From assembly GCA_964035545.1 (NCBI GenBank), contig OZ037770.1:2538001-2602000 (forward strand): DNA of 64,000 bases, read 5' to 3'. Positions 31,840 to 44,665 of this stretch are shown in pieces. The DNA is from Bugula neritina. Its lineage: Eukaryota; Bryozoa; Gymnolaemata; Cheilostomatida; Bugulidae. The notes beneath the pieces are model-generated. The model saw only the letters and a list, made by a program, of their open reading frames with translations, searched no databases and was not told the origin of the DNA. The first letter of the stretch is position 1, and the number at the start of each line of letters is the position of its first letter. Made by a program: the position numbers and the translations under genes.

Positions 31840-33846
31840 TATCTTCCCAGATGCTACACAATCATAGTAGAAGTTTTATTCACTAATATAAAATAAACTG
31901 ATTAGAATTCTAAACACATTTGCTTTAAGAGTGACATCACCAGAGGCACATAATTATACAATTTGAGCTTAAATCATTAACTTTAGATCGTATATATTAA
32001 CAGTTATAACATTATGCTCCCAAAAATAAAACACTCGCTTAAAGTAGACTTAACTAGTTACATTTAAATAAGCATAAAGTTATAGAGAAATATTTCAACA
32101 ACCAGCTAAGTACAGTTTCAGAGTTGTGTGCACATACATCTACTAAACTTAGTAATGGTAACCGTAGAGAATACTGATTATTGCTAACTTTTTTTACACA
32201 CTATTCTAAGATTGATAACAAGCTAGAGTAAGTAAGTAAGAAAATAGATAAAGTAGTTATACTAGAAACATCTAGAGCCAAAGACGCTTCGTACTGAGCA
32301 TTTGAAAAAATAGCCTAATTTCCACACATAATAATAAAGAGTAGTAAAATAATATGTAACTGAAAACTGAAGTTTGATCAGAACAGTGTTAAATTATGTA
32401 TCCAACATAATTACAAAACTCTTAAATTTTGTGTGGTAAAAAGGTTGCAGCATCAAATTCAAATTTACTATTCATCACCCAACCAAGAAATGGGGGAGAA
32501 AGGTGATAAAAAATTTTAATATCATTTTAATGTACATTAAATATAATTTGAATTTTAATTTTATGATAAACGAATGCCATTACTACTATCAAAATCTTTT
32601 TTATTTACTTCGATTGTAATCATGCTGTAAATATAAAACTTTTACAGATAATTTGGAAAACAAGGTAGAAGGAACAATTGAAAACAATTGTGGACAAAGA
32701 AAACTATAAATTCAATTTTGTTGATCATACAACTTGAAAGTTGTGCCGGAGTTGCAGCCTAAGCAGTCCTGCAGAATTTACGTCAGGCTTTTAATGGAAA
32801 AATAAACAATATCTAAATAGCAATCATCATCTAAGAATGGATTTTAGAACATTATGGTTATCTTAGTTTTTACTAGTGTCAACATTCATGTAAAACAAAA
32901 TTAAAATACAACTTGCGTTTACACAACATAATAAAAAAGGAGTAACTAAAATGAACACAGATATAATTATAAATAAATCAATTAAGAATATTGAATTTTT
33001 TTTCCAAGTAACTGAAAGAAGCAGTCAATTTTATTAAAGTAACAGCTCTAAATAAGTTTCTTTATTATAAACAAGACACACAAACCAAAGTAATATAATA
33101 GCAATTAGTGAAATCAGTGAAGTTTTAAAAAAAACCTAAAATTTAGCTACTCATTTTGCACACACATTTATAGCAAATTTGATAATTTTGTGTAACATGA
33201 GTTACAGCCACACTTTGCAGCTGTCATCGTCATACAATTAATTTCTAGGCACCTGAGTAACTTAGATTTAATTACAGTAGGTACATTGCAGTTAGAATAC
33301 AACATATAGGGATTCATAATCATATTGAGATTGCTAGATAAAGTCTAAGTAAGTGGGCCATTCACTAAAACAGCCATAAAAAAGTCATGGAATCTATCAC
33401 CATGTTCATGGTACTTAATATATCATTAGAAGTTGTGATCACCAGCAGGTATATCTGTCACCCTTACTATTTAAAACAATAATGATCTCAGAGTTTGACT
33501 GCTACATAAAATCAAAACTATGCTATACACTTTTGTTAATGATGGATGTTTAATTTTAACTCTAGTGTGAACAGAGCATAATAGTAAGTCAGTCTGTAAG
33601 TCAGTGTTGAAGTAAATGTAGCTATTTATAAAAATATTTCTAAGCTTATGGTGACTACAGTGAGGTTTATGATTTTATGTACTCATACTGTAAGTAATGA
33701 TCAAAGTGACACCCCAAGGCTGAATGTAATACCAACACTTAAGCGTGCATATGCTAAAATTTAAATACAATGAGCTTGGTGATTTATATTCACATGACTC
33801 ATATAACAATTTAATTTTACATCTCTAGTCAGTGAATAATCTACAG
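31840..33846. other. Non-coding flank of synthetase copy A
   Basis: AT-rich sequence without exons. It aligns, with indels, to 39240-40937, which defines the right part of the duplicated unit. Confidence 0.6.
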
Positions 33847-33944
33847 TTATAGAGATTATTTGTCAAGCTTCACAAGTTAGTCATATATATACAGATAGAA
33901 ATTAAATAGATTCTGTAATAAAAGATGAGATCTGCACAATATTT

Positions 33945-34008
33945 ACTACTACTACTACTACTACTACTAGTAGTACTACTACTACTACTAGTAGTACTAC
34001 TACTACTG

Positions 34009-34047
<39 letters not shown>

Positions 34048-34230
34048 GTAGTAGTACTACTACTACTGCTACTACTACTACTGCTACTACTACTACTACT
34101 ACTACTACTAGTACTACTACTACTACTACGACTATCAGTACTACTACTACTACTACTACCAGTACTACTACTACTAGTACTACTACTATTGCTACTACTA
34201 CTACTACTACTACTGTTGCTACTACTACTA
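33945..34230. repeat. (CTA)n triplet array at the duplication junction
   Basis: About 285 bases of CTA/TAC triplets with GTA islands. It lies where unit 2 begins, immediately downstream of synthetase copy B. Homopolymer-like Leu and Val frames on the two strands are artefacts. Confidence 0.95.
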
Positions 34231-34270
34231 TCACCAATAATAGTGCTTTGTTATACTCATCCCACACCTT

Positions 34271-37200
34271 TTAAACAGATGCTATTTTCCCAACTCTGAT
34301 ATCCAGTCTGTTGGACGATAAAGGAAGTTCAGACGGCGGACTTACTTCAGACTGAAAGTCTTTCTCTATATCTTCGTAATTCGTATAGATCTTGTTCCCT
34401 CCGAATTCCTCCTTCCTTTCAATTAGCAACTCTGTAACAGGTAATCAGCAACAGGCAATCAGCAACAGGCAATCAGCAACAGGTAATTAGCAACAGGCAA
34501 TTAACAACTGCTTAATGGACAATTGGCAACTCTGAGATATAACTCAAGTAATACATAATATATAACTCAAGTAATACATAATATATAACTCAAGTAACAC
34601 ATAATATATAACTCAAGTAATACATAATATATAACTCAAGTAATACATAATATATAACTCAAGTAATACATAATATATAACTCAAGTAATACATAATATA
34701 TAACTCAAGTAACACATAATATATAACTCAAGTAATACATAATATATAACTCAAGTAACACATAATATATAACTCAAGTAATACATAATATATAACTCAA
34801 GTAATACATAATATATAACTCAAGTAACACATAATATATAACTCAAGTAATACATAATATATAACTCAAGTAATACATAATATATAACTCAAGTAATACA
34901 TAATATATAACTCAAGTAATACATAATATATAACTCAAGTAACACATAATATATAACTCAAGTAATACATAATATATAACTCAAGTAACACATAATATAT
35001 AACTCAAGTAATACATAATATATAACTCAAGTAATACATAATATATAACTCAAGTAACACATAATATATAACTCAAGTAATACATAATATATAACTCAAG
35101 TAATACATAATATATAACTCAAGTAATACATAATATATAACTCATGTAATACATAATATATAACTCAAGTAATACATAATATATAACTCAAGTAACACAT
35201 AATATATAACTCAAGTAATACATAATATATAACTCAAGTAATACATAATATATAACTCAAGTAATACATAATATATAACTCAAGTAATACATAATATATA
35301 ACTCAAGTAATACATAATATATAACTCAAGTAATACATAATATATAACTCAAGTAATACATAATATATAACTCAAGTAATACATAATATATAACACAAGT
35401 AACACGGAAGAATAAATTAGCTATCACTAAGAATGTAGACAGTATATACAGAAAGACAAAGCACCAGTGAGAGCTAACCGCCAGTGCCTACCACTGTTGT
35501 CCTTGACATTGAAGAGGACGTGTTTGACGAAGGCCCGAACCCCGTTATCCGTGACGTTTCCGGGCTCGCAGAACGCCATCTTTAGCTTCTTTTTCATTTG
35601 CGCAGCCGAGTCCAACAAATCTATTTTTGAGGAGTCGTCCGATGAGCTCATCTTGGCTCCAGCGAGTCCAGGAACTGAGAAACACACGAGATGATAGACC
35701 AAAGGCTAGATAAGAGCAGAACTGAGGCTAGATAAGAGCAACTTGTAGAAAGTAGAGGGTTGGGGATGGATATTCAATAGAGACTAATACTGTGTAATTC
35801 AGGAAGAAAGATATTTATGTATACACATGCAAGAAATTTCGATCTTGGTTTGTGACCAGAAATATTTTGTCACGCTTTGGTAACTTTGATGTGTGTAGAG
35901 AAGATAACTAACAATAGTAGTAGTGATAACTCAATAGAACTGATAGAAGAATATGCATTCATAAGAGACATGCTGTCATTTCACTCTACATTTTAAATAT
36001 AGAATAGTTTCAGTTTACTCAATGAAGATAGAAACGGGTAGTATTTGTATAGATGTGGTCGGATGTTATATAAATATTATATATAATGACAAGGTATACC
36101 GTAGGCCTATGGAACAACCGCTTTGTAACTGCTTAAAGCCATGGATCTATTAGGTTACTGAATAGGGAACATACCGTGCCCCCCTCCCATTCCAATTTTC
36201 ATACTGTAAATATTTCACAGTACAATCTCAATTACTGCCTTGCTCACCAGTTTTAGGAGAAAATAGTTGAGGACCTACCCATAGGGTTCATGAGATGGGC
36301 CCTCTGCGCATAGCCCAGTTTGGGCAGATACTTTTCAGCAAATGTGAAAATCTTTCGCTGATCTACTCCACCGAACTGTGCATCACACTTCAAATATTCT
36401 TCATCGAGCGCTTGTAGACCAGGGTACAGCATTCCTGTAAGGAGCCGACATTATGTCATGACGTTATGTCACCGACTAACACAGCTATTTATTAAATCAT
36501 TACCCTTTCCAGTTGACCATAAAATGGCTGTAATATTTCAACCTGCATGTCTTGAATAATAAATAAGATAATTTGACTTGATAATCAGTCAAACTAATTA
36601 GGACAGAGTTACATTGGCTCTTTAAGTTGAGTCAGTCAAACTCATAAATTACGCTACAGTCATGGTATTTACTCAACACTAGGAAGTGTAGCTGTCATAT
36701 GCCTTCAAGCTAATTATTCTATCAGCAAAACTTTTATCATATTTATAAGGAAGTGGAGGAGGGCAAAGTTCTCTTTAATCATATTTCTGAGATGTAGTTA
36801 GACAATCTGGATACAACTCACGTAGCCGGTAAAACTGGCACAAGTGGCAAAGTAGGTAGAGATGGCACATTTTCAATATTATGTTAGGGGTGAGAGCGGG
36901 AGGATGGGGGTTTGAGTTTAGGGTTTGGGAAAATTTAACATCAGTTTGCCATTTTTACTTATTTTCCATTTGTGCCATTATTACCTAAATCATACACTAC
37001 AGTACAATACACAATTAAATAACCTAGACATACACTGCAGTAAGAGACATATTATATATTATATTATATATTATATAGTGCAGCACTATCTCAATACGAT
37101 ATTATATTCTACATATTATATTACATTATGCTCAACTGTATTATATGTTATACTACACCAATATCTCATACCATAGCATATTATATCAGAGTATATAATA

Positions 37201-38742
37201 CCATATGAACAACTATAAGAGTTTACCACTTAGCAAGGGATGGTCAACCTGCTTAACCACCTCAGCGCCGGCCTTTTTCGCGTCGTGCTCAGTTACCATA
37301 GACGACAGTCTGTAAATATGTCTAGACATCAATGGATTGAAGCACATTAGCTATAGAAATCAGTGTGGACAATATCACAAACTGCATACACAAACCACTA
37401 CCTAGAGTATAAGCTGGTAGAGCTCATTGCATGTAGTATCTTTACCTGTAGACGTCAAGTGTGTACTCTCGACTCAGTTCGTAGTCGGTTCCCTTCACGA
37501 ACTTGAGTTTCTCAAGTGGCACTTCGATGGACTTGAGCATGGCCTTGATGACTCTCTGGTAGTATTCACACCTCTTCTCAAGCAGCGACCACGGGGCCTT
37601 CATGTTGTCCAGGTAGGCGTGCAGGTCAGCAAACAGAATGGTTACCTGTAAGCATTCACGTGGTATGACATCATGTCGTCTGCATGTAGTCATGTGACAC
37701 CATGTGGTCTGCATGTAGTCATGTGACGCCATGTCGTCTGCATGTAATCATGTGACACCACGCTGTCTGCATGTAGTCATGTGACGTCTAGTATAACAAG
37801 GTGTCTGTGCGCAGTAAACATTATGAAAGGGCACTCTTCAAGCTTGAAACATACAGAATATTATATTTCTCTTAATAAACATAAAAATTAATATATACAA
37901 AAGGGCAAATGACAGACATCAAATTGCGACCAGCTTGTTCAAAATAGTAAGTATGCAGATTTACTCTGGATTTACGCAGGCACGAGCTAAAAGTGGACTG
38001 CGATAACAAACTAAAAACAAGAACACTATCTGGACCTGCCATCAGAGGTCAAAGGTTAGAGTCTGACGGACCTCTTTCACAGAGTCAACTTATGACTCAA
38101 CTTCAAATATTACAGCTTGCTTTCTTATACCACATGATTTAGCTGCCTAACATCTTATGTCATTCAGTAAACCCTAAGCTTAGCGTTTGCTACCAAGTCT
38201 TACCTCACATCCTGCTTTGAGGAAATCGGCCAGCTTGGACATGGGCACGAAGTAGGCTATGTGCGGTTTGCCGGTAGTGGCTGTTCCCCAGTAGACTTTC
38301 AGGTCTCTTTCCTTCAACACTGCCTTGATCTTATCTTCCCCCAACACTTCCTGGTAACACAGTAACCTAGATGTCTACATACTCACTGATTGGCTCATCA
38401 CTCACTCACTCACACACTCACTCACACACACTACTCACTCACTCACTCACTCACTCACTCACTCACTCACTCACTCACTCACTCACTCACTCACTCACTC
38501 ACTCACGATACTATATAAAACATTATACATAAACTTCCAAGTTGATGATTTAATATTCAACTAAAACGAACATAAATAACGCAAAGGAGTATTTGAAATT
38601 ACAATAGAAAAATTGCCTATTACCGCACACACAGCTGCCCGTGATAGCCAAGCATACAAACATATAGGTAATGGGTCCCATGACTAACCTGCAGGTTTCT
38701 GCTTATCAGTGCATATTTTTCGTCTACAGAAAGGCCGGCCAT
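34271..38742 (-). CDS. YARS1: Tyrosyl-tRNA synthetase, copy B, C-terminally truncated (327 aa)
   Basis: Exons 38742-38689, 38350-38204, 37645-37446, 37309-37227, 36434-36279, 35674-35492 and 34431-34271 mirror copy A exactly in length and phase (984 nt). Class I motifs HIAY and KMSSS are intact. Substitutions from copy A are few, for example Leu for Trp in AVLKERD of exon 2, and Met for Val, Thr for Ser and Arg for Leu in exon 6. It has the same short linker and the same stop after RLDIRVGKI plus three residues, so the truncation predates the duplication. The preserved frame in both copies argues for some constraint or for a recent duplication. Confidence 0.85.
34532..35404. repeat. 23-bp satellite in intron 6 of copy B, about 38 copies
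   Basis: Same unit as at 25510-27768 but less than half as long. A block of ordered T/C variants repeats about every 12 units. Confidence 0.97.
37672..37786. repeat. 29-bp minisatellite, copy B, about 4 copies
   Basis: Counterpart of 30053-30382, adjacent to the exon 3 acceptor of copy B, with more diverged units. Confidence 0.9.
38396..38508. repeat. (ACTC)n tetranucleotide array, copy B
   Basis: Counterpart of the array at 31058-31256, shorter and with ACAC interruptions. Confidence 0.95.
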
Positions 38743-38876
38743 GTTCGATTTGATTCCTGGAACCTAAGCACAATAACTAATATACGTAATACCATTGAAA
38801 TACATCAAATGCTTTAGTTACTCTTAGTTTAAGTGTAACTTTCTAATTCACCAGTGGCTATAAAATACTATTTGGG

Positions 38877-39245
38877 AGCAGCCATGGTCTAGGGGTTAGA
38901 GCATTTGCTAGTAAACACAAAGTATGGGTTTGAACCTCAGTAAAGGCCATTGGTGATGTTAGGAAGAGCATTCAGTCATAATTGCTCTTGTGTCACATAT
39001 GAATAAGTCATTAGCACGTTTTAGCAAACACCAGTTTCTTCAGGAGTTTTTTCACAGGAATGGCGACTATCAACTTGAGATTTTTAATAAAATATTATTT
39101 TTTATGAGATATTACTTATGAAGTAAAACCAGCAAAGGTTTGGCTCTGGCTCTAAGTTTTTTTCCCACAATGTCTTATTTTAAGCAGCAACCCAAACTAG
39201 TAAAAACAGTAGTTGTCCAAAAGCAACCTAGATAGTTACACAAAC
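38877..39245 (+). mobile_element. tRNA-derived SINE, copy B, with internal insertion
   Basis: It has the same SINE start (GGGAGCAGCCATGG), boxes and GGAAGAGCAT core as copy A. About 200 bases at roughly 39003-39203 are absent from copy A and split the SINE body, so they were inserted after the duplication. Confidence 0.7.
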
Positions 39246-40939
39246 AATCATAATATTGGAATTACCTTCCCCAATGCTATACAATTATAGTAGAAGTTTT
39301 ATTCACTAATATGAAACAAAACTGATTAGAATTTATTCTAAACATATTTGCTTTAAGAGGTACAAACAACATCACCAGGGGCACATAATAAACAGTTTGA
39401 GCTTGAGCCATTAACTTTATATCGTATATCTATAGAGAAATATTTCAACAAGCAGCTAAGAACAGTTTTAGAGCTGTTTTAAATTTTGTGCACATACATC
39501 TACTAAACTTAGTAATGGTAGCCTTAAAGAATACTGATTATTACTAACTTTTATTACACACTATTCTAAGATTGATAACAAGCTTCAAATACATGTTATA
39601 TGAGCTGAAAAGTAAGAAAATAGATAAAGCAGTTATGCTACAGCAAAAGATGCTGTTTACTAAGCATTTGAAAAAATAGCCTGATTTCCACACATAATGA
39701 TAAAATGCTGTAGTAAAACAATATGTAACTGAAAACTGAAGTTTGATCAGAACAGTGGTAAATTATGTATCCAACATAATTAATTTTGTGTGGTAAAACG
39801 GTTGCAGCATCAAATTCAAATTTATTATTTAAATTCATCACCCAACCAAGAAATGGCAGAAAAAGGTGATGAAAAATTTCAATACTATTTCAATATATAT
39901 TAAATATAATTTTAATATGTATACATATTCAATGTAAAGCAAAATTAAAACATAAGTCGAGTTTAAGCAACATAATAAAAATGAGCTGCTAAAACGAACA
40001 CATATATAATTATAAATAAATCAATTTAGAAGCTTTATATTGAATTGTTTCCAAGCAACTGAAAGAAGCAGTCAATTTTATTAAAGTAATAGCTGTAAAT
40101 AAATTTTACCCCCTTCCGTGACTCATTTATTATAAACAACGCTCACAAACCAAAGTAATATAATAGCAATCAGTGAAATCAGTAAAGTTTTAAAAACCTA
40201 AAATTTAGCTACTCATTTTGCACACACATTTATAGCAAATTTGATAATTAGGTTAATGGTTAGATTAGATCTTTCAATACCTAATTTTGTGTAACATGAG
40301 TTACAGGCACACTTTGCAGCTCTTACTATCATACAATTAATTCATAAAATTAATTTCTAGGCACTTAAGTGACCTAGATTTAATTACAGTAGGTATATTG
40401 CAGTTAGAATACAACATTCGAAATTTGAGGGACTCATATTAATATTTAATTTGCTAGATAAAGTCTAAGTGAGTGGGTCATTCACTAAAACATCCATAAT
40501 AAAGTCATGGACTCTATCACCATGTTCATGGTACTTAGTATATCATTAGAAGTTGTGATCACCAGCAGGTATATCTGTCACCCTTACTATTTAAAGCAAT
40601 AATGATCTCAGAGTTTGACTGCTACATAAAATAAAAACTATGCTATATACTTTTGTTAATGATGGATGTTTAATTTTAACTCTAGTGCGAACAGAGCATA
40701 ATAGTAAGTCAGTCTGTAAGTTAGTGTTAAAGTAAACGTAGCTACTCATAAAAATATTTCTAAGCTTATGGTAACTACAGTGAGGTTTATGATTTTATGT
40801 ACTCATACTGTAAGTAATGATCAAAGTGACACCCCAAGACTGAATCCAATACCAACACTGAGCTTGGTGATTTATATTCACATGAATCATGTAAGAATTT
40901 AGTTTTACATCTCTAGAGTCAGTGAATAATTTATAGTTT

Positions 40940-41880
40940 AGCTTCAAGCTAATACTTATAGACTGAAGTATTATTATTCTCAGTATAAGTATAGATTAAA
41001 GTCACCCTGCAATCACTGTGGTTATAATTATGGCATTATTATAGCTATACTTTCTCTGGAGCTGAGAGTTGGCAATCCCAAGTCAGTTTTACAAGCATCT
41101 TGTGATCTACTCGAATCCACATGAACAGTAATGAAAGTATAATAGTCAGTATGAGTATCACTTTTAATACTACTAGTAATAGTCACTAATACCAATAGTA
41201 ACTGTAAGTTGCTAGAAGTAGAAGTGAATGTTAAAGTCAAATTGTCGTTTTGACAATTACAATCACTGACTGAGTTTTGATAAATCAATGATACTAATAG
41301 TAATAGTAATACTAGTCCTATTACTAATACTAAATTTAATAGTATTACTAGTATTAAATTTAATACCAATAGTAGTACTCATGCTTAACACTGACAGGCT
41401 TAACAGCGTAAGTATATATACCAATGTCAATGTGAATATCCCTGGCTACAGGCTAAAACCATAGTCCATAGTGGTAGAGAGTATCAGTATAGCTCTCAGT
41501 CTCACTCTGAGAGGCAGTTAGTAATGGTAATACTAATAGTAATATTAATACTAATAATAATAGTAATAAATAGTATAAGTAGTACTATTACTATTAGTAT
41601 TACTATTAGTATTAGTATTACTAATTCATTAATTCACACTCACTCTGACTCTCGGAGTGAGACCCAATCCCATACTGACAGTGATACTCATACCGATAGT
41701 GATACTGATAGTATGACTATCACTGTATCAGTGATACAGTGATAGTCATGATTATGATACTGTAACTGATACTCATACTCACTTGCTATGACTCATAGTC
41801 ATAGTGATTAGTCATAGTCATACTGATAGTCATACTGATACTCATACTGTGAGCCAATGTAATACTAATAGTTTACAATA
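40940..41880. repeat. Cryptic TAGTAATAC / TGATACTCA simple-sequence region
   Basis: Interspersed TAATACTAATAG and TCATACTGATAG motifs on both strands with local palindromes, such as TATCACTGTATCAGTGATA at about 41717. No coding gene is supported. The open frames here are low in complexity. Confidence 0.6.
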
Positions 41881-42800
41881 AAATCAATTTAAATATTATA
41901 AATAATTTTAAAACACTAAATTTAAGTGCATAATCATAATGAATAGAAATAATATTCATTTTATCTATGGATCAAAATGAATGAAATTTCGTCAGACTAT
42001 AAAAGCCAACGTCTACATGGCTTAGCGCGGGTCTACTGAATTGTCACCTTTTGGTTTGGGGGTTTCACACATTTTATTGAACCTAAATATCGAAACTCAA
42101 GCAATATTCTGCCTTCTGATCTCTCGCTGAACTCACAATAATTATTATTCGCCCGATTAAATAAGTGTCAAAACTCTATAGTAACCGGTCGAAATGAACG
42201 GAAGACTTCATTGAAAAAGTACTCGCGAGTACGGAGTTATGAGCAGTTGAAATAAGGCCAAGTTTCAAATACTGAAAAGACAACTACCAAATATTTGCTC
42301 CGTGTGCCCATTTGATGCGCAGCAAACGATATTATAGAATATAGACCATGCAGACTTGTTGAATAGAAAACATTCGAATAATTATCATAATTAATGCAAG
42401 AATATAAAAGCTTAATGCAGTGGTGGTTTAATATTATTGGTGCAGAGAGCCAAAAGTGTTGGTATCTAAATAAATGCATCGAGCAAAGTTCTCTCCCTTG
42501 CTTGTTGGCCCAATATTCGTGCAGGGTAGAATCTAAAAAAATCAATGAGCTTTGCTAGGTTGGGTAACTAGCATGCAGTTGGCATATCCATGAAGTAAAT
42601 ACAATGCCCCATATTGTTCATTTAGTGAGTATACTGAGCATGTGCTGTCATCTCACAGAGATATATGACGTATCTTCCGTGAATATTGGATGCTAGGGTT
42701 ATGAAATTATGTGATGACCGTGGAGCATGTTGTGCTGTAATGATCTTGTGAGTTCAGGCAACTAAGCAGAAAACATAATTCCTGGCAGCTTCTAGGAATA
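41880..42800. other. Non-coding sequence
   Basis: No exon, RNA or element could be identified. Confidence 0.4.
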
Positions 42801-43400
42801 GAAAAGGCCTTCAATAGAATAAGTAGAATAACTTTATTGAGCTATATAAGTATTTACAATAGTGTCTATTTGTGGTGAGCTCCAGTTGTAGACTGGCTAA
42901 TAATTGTGAGCTCGCCTTTTTATATATCAGCAAAAAATTCCCTTTCTAAGACTTCGTCCAATCTTTGGTCGCAGTTCGGCGAAAGTTAAGAGTGGCAGAG
43001 CTGGACCGTGGTGAAGATCCCCATGTTCAGGCGCCCGGCATTTCGACTGTGCCGATCCTCGACTGAAGATTGGTTCACACGAGAAAGTAACAATAATATA
43101 TATAAAAAATGTGGACAAGGTAATTCTAAAAACTATCACAGTGCTACCCCCTCTTCCTATGCTTATACTTGGAGCTATGTCTATATGCCAGTATCAAGCA
43201 ATTCTATCATGGTCAAAGTGTATTATGGCATTCCTTTGTGCCGCGCTGGGTGCCTATTGCAGCCCCCACCACCAAAACCTACGAACCAATCAAACTCAAG
43301 CTTGCCTTTAGAAAGAGGAGCTTCTGAGCGCCCAGACACACTTGGCTCCTCGAATTATCACTAAGCTAACTAGTGTATAACCTTTATTGCCTTAACTACT
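42800..43400 (-). mobile_element. Possible LTR-type remnant
   Basis: On the minus strand a purine run (GGAAGAGGGGG, near 43150) is followed by TGTGATAGTTTTTAG. Further on there is CTCAATAAAG, a polyadenylation-like signal near 42835. This order suits a polypurine tract followed by an LTR. The region is GC-richer than its surroundings. No protein domain was recognised, and the frame at 43008-43364 is not convincing. Confidence 0.3.
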
Positions 43401-44660
43401 TTTACTTTGATGTAATTTTACTTCATTTACGTTATAAATACACTGGTTCTGCTGCATTTATACTCAGTTAATCTTTCTCAGACTTCCACGCAAAGAGAAG
43501 TATGTTTTAGCATTGCAACACACACACAACTCACAATTGTAGGAGCTCGCAAAACTACAGCAATGTGAACTTTATCAACATTCCCTTACGGTGACTCGAC
43601 TAGCTACAGTGCTATTGCGCCATAGGCCTTGTCATTTTTTTTTATTTTCCTCAATTAGTTTTTTCCAGTTTGTGATAAAATAAAACAAACAAACCAACAT
43701 GATATAATATTGTCATTATACAAGTTTGCTTTTGATCTTGAATGAGGTAATCAGCTTTAATTTCAGCATTGTTTTTGTTTTATATAAAATATAACTGTGA
43801 ATAAACAAAATATAATAAAAGGAAACATAATTATTAAAATAAAACTTATGCTGTACAGCAGCTAAACTGTGGCATCATGCATTTGTTTTAGTAAAAGATA
43901 AGAAGCTTTTTAACAGACAATATTACACGACCTCTACGACGAAGTAGCACATCACTGTGTGTGTTACTCTGCAGAGGTGATAGTAGCACACCTGGAAAAG
44001 ATGAAACCCTGTATACAATACATAATATTAACGCAAGCTGACCAAGGCTGGGTCTTCCCCCCCTGACACATTCTCTGATGTAATAAATATAATAAACTCC
44101 AAACTTCATTATTTCTGTAATGCTTTATACACAATCAATGCAGCTTACAAAAAGCGAGTCGTAAGACAAACTGTCTATGTCCATTGTCCAGTATATTAAT
44201 ATTCAGTGTTTATCCACAATAGAGTTGTCTAATTACACTACATATGATACAGTGTGCAATAGAGTAACACACCTAAACCTTTACTCATTTGAGAACCACT
44301 TGATACCATTGTAATAGTACACAAATTAAAAACAATTCATTCACAAAAAATAAAATACAAAAGGAAACGTTTTGCTACTGCTTAATACATTATGATAACA
44401 GCTGCAGGGTGGCTACATATCATCATGGACTGAGGCTAAGTGCTGTTGAGACTCCATAAATGTTGCTTGGCATTGTGGGTAACATTAATGCATTGTGATA
44501 GAGCAAATGCACCAAGAGTAGCTTGTTATGCTCGTGATGAGGCATTATGGGTACTAGTCTGCAGTGATGCATTATGGGTTAAAGCCAGGAAATAAATAGA
44601 GTTTTTTGTAGTCTGTAAAGGTACACTCATCCGTAGGTTGCTGCCCGCTGACGTTTCCGT
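43400..44660. other. Non-coding sequence downstream of the caspase gene
   Basis: No gene recognised. GCATTATGGGT-type motifs recur three times at about 44470-44580 and may lie in the 3' untranslated region of the caspase gene. Confidence 0.4.
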
Positions 44661-44665
44661 ACATT

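Larger units (their letters stand above)
25250..33846. repeat. Tandem segmental duplication, unit 1
   Basis: This unit, with the tyrosyl-tRNA synthetase gene and its 5' flank, is repeated at about 33947-40937. Exons, introns, the SINE and the flanking non-coding DNA align in order. The offset falls from about 7.64 kb at exon 6 to 7.26 kb at exon 1 because minisatellites differ in length. Both units begin with CTA-triplet DNA, which is the likely recombination point. Identity looks high (a few per cent difference by eye). Confidence 0.9.
33947..40937. repeat. Tandem segmental duplication, unit 2
   Basis: Second copy of the unit at 25250-33846. The right border is near 40937, where similarity stops after CAGTGAATAATTTATAG. 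It lacks the hAT insertion and the AT expansion of unit 1, and it has an extra insertion of about 200 bases inside its SINE. Confidence 0.9.

Noticed and set aside
33902-34299. Poly-Leu and poly-Val frames of more than 120 codons
   Set aside because: They are the two strands of the CTA triplet array.
43008-43364. 118-codon plus-strand ORF
   Set aside because: No recognisable domain, biased composition, and it lies in a possible LTR remnant.
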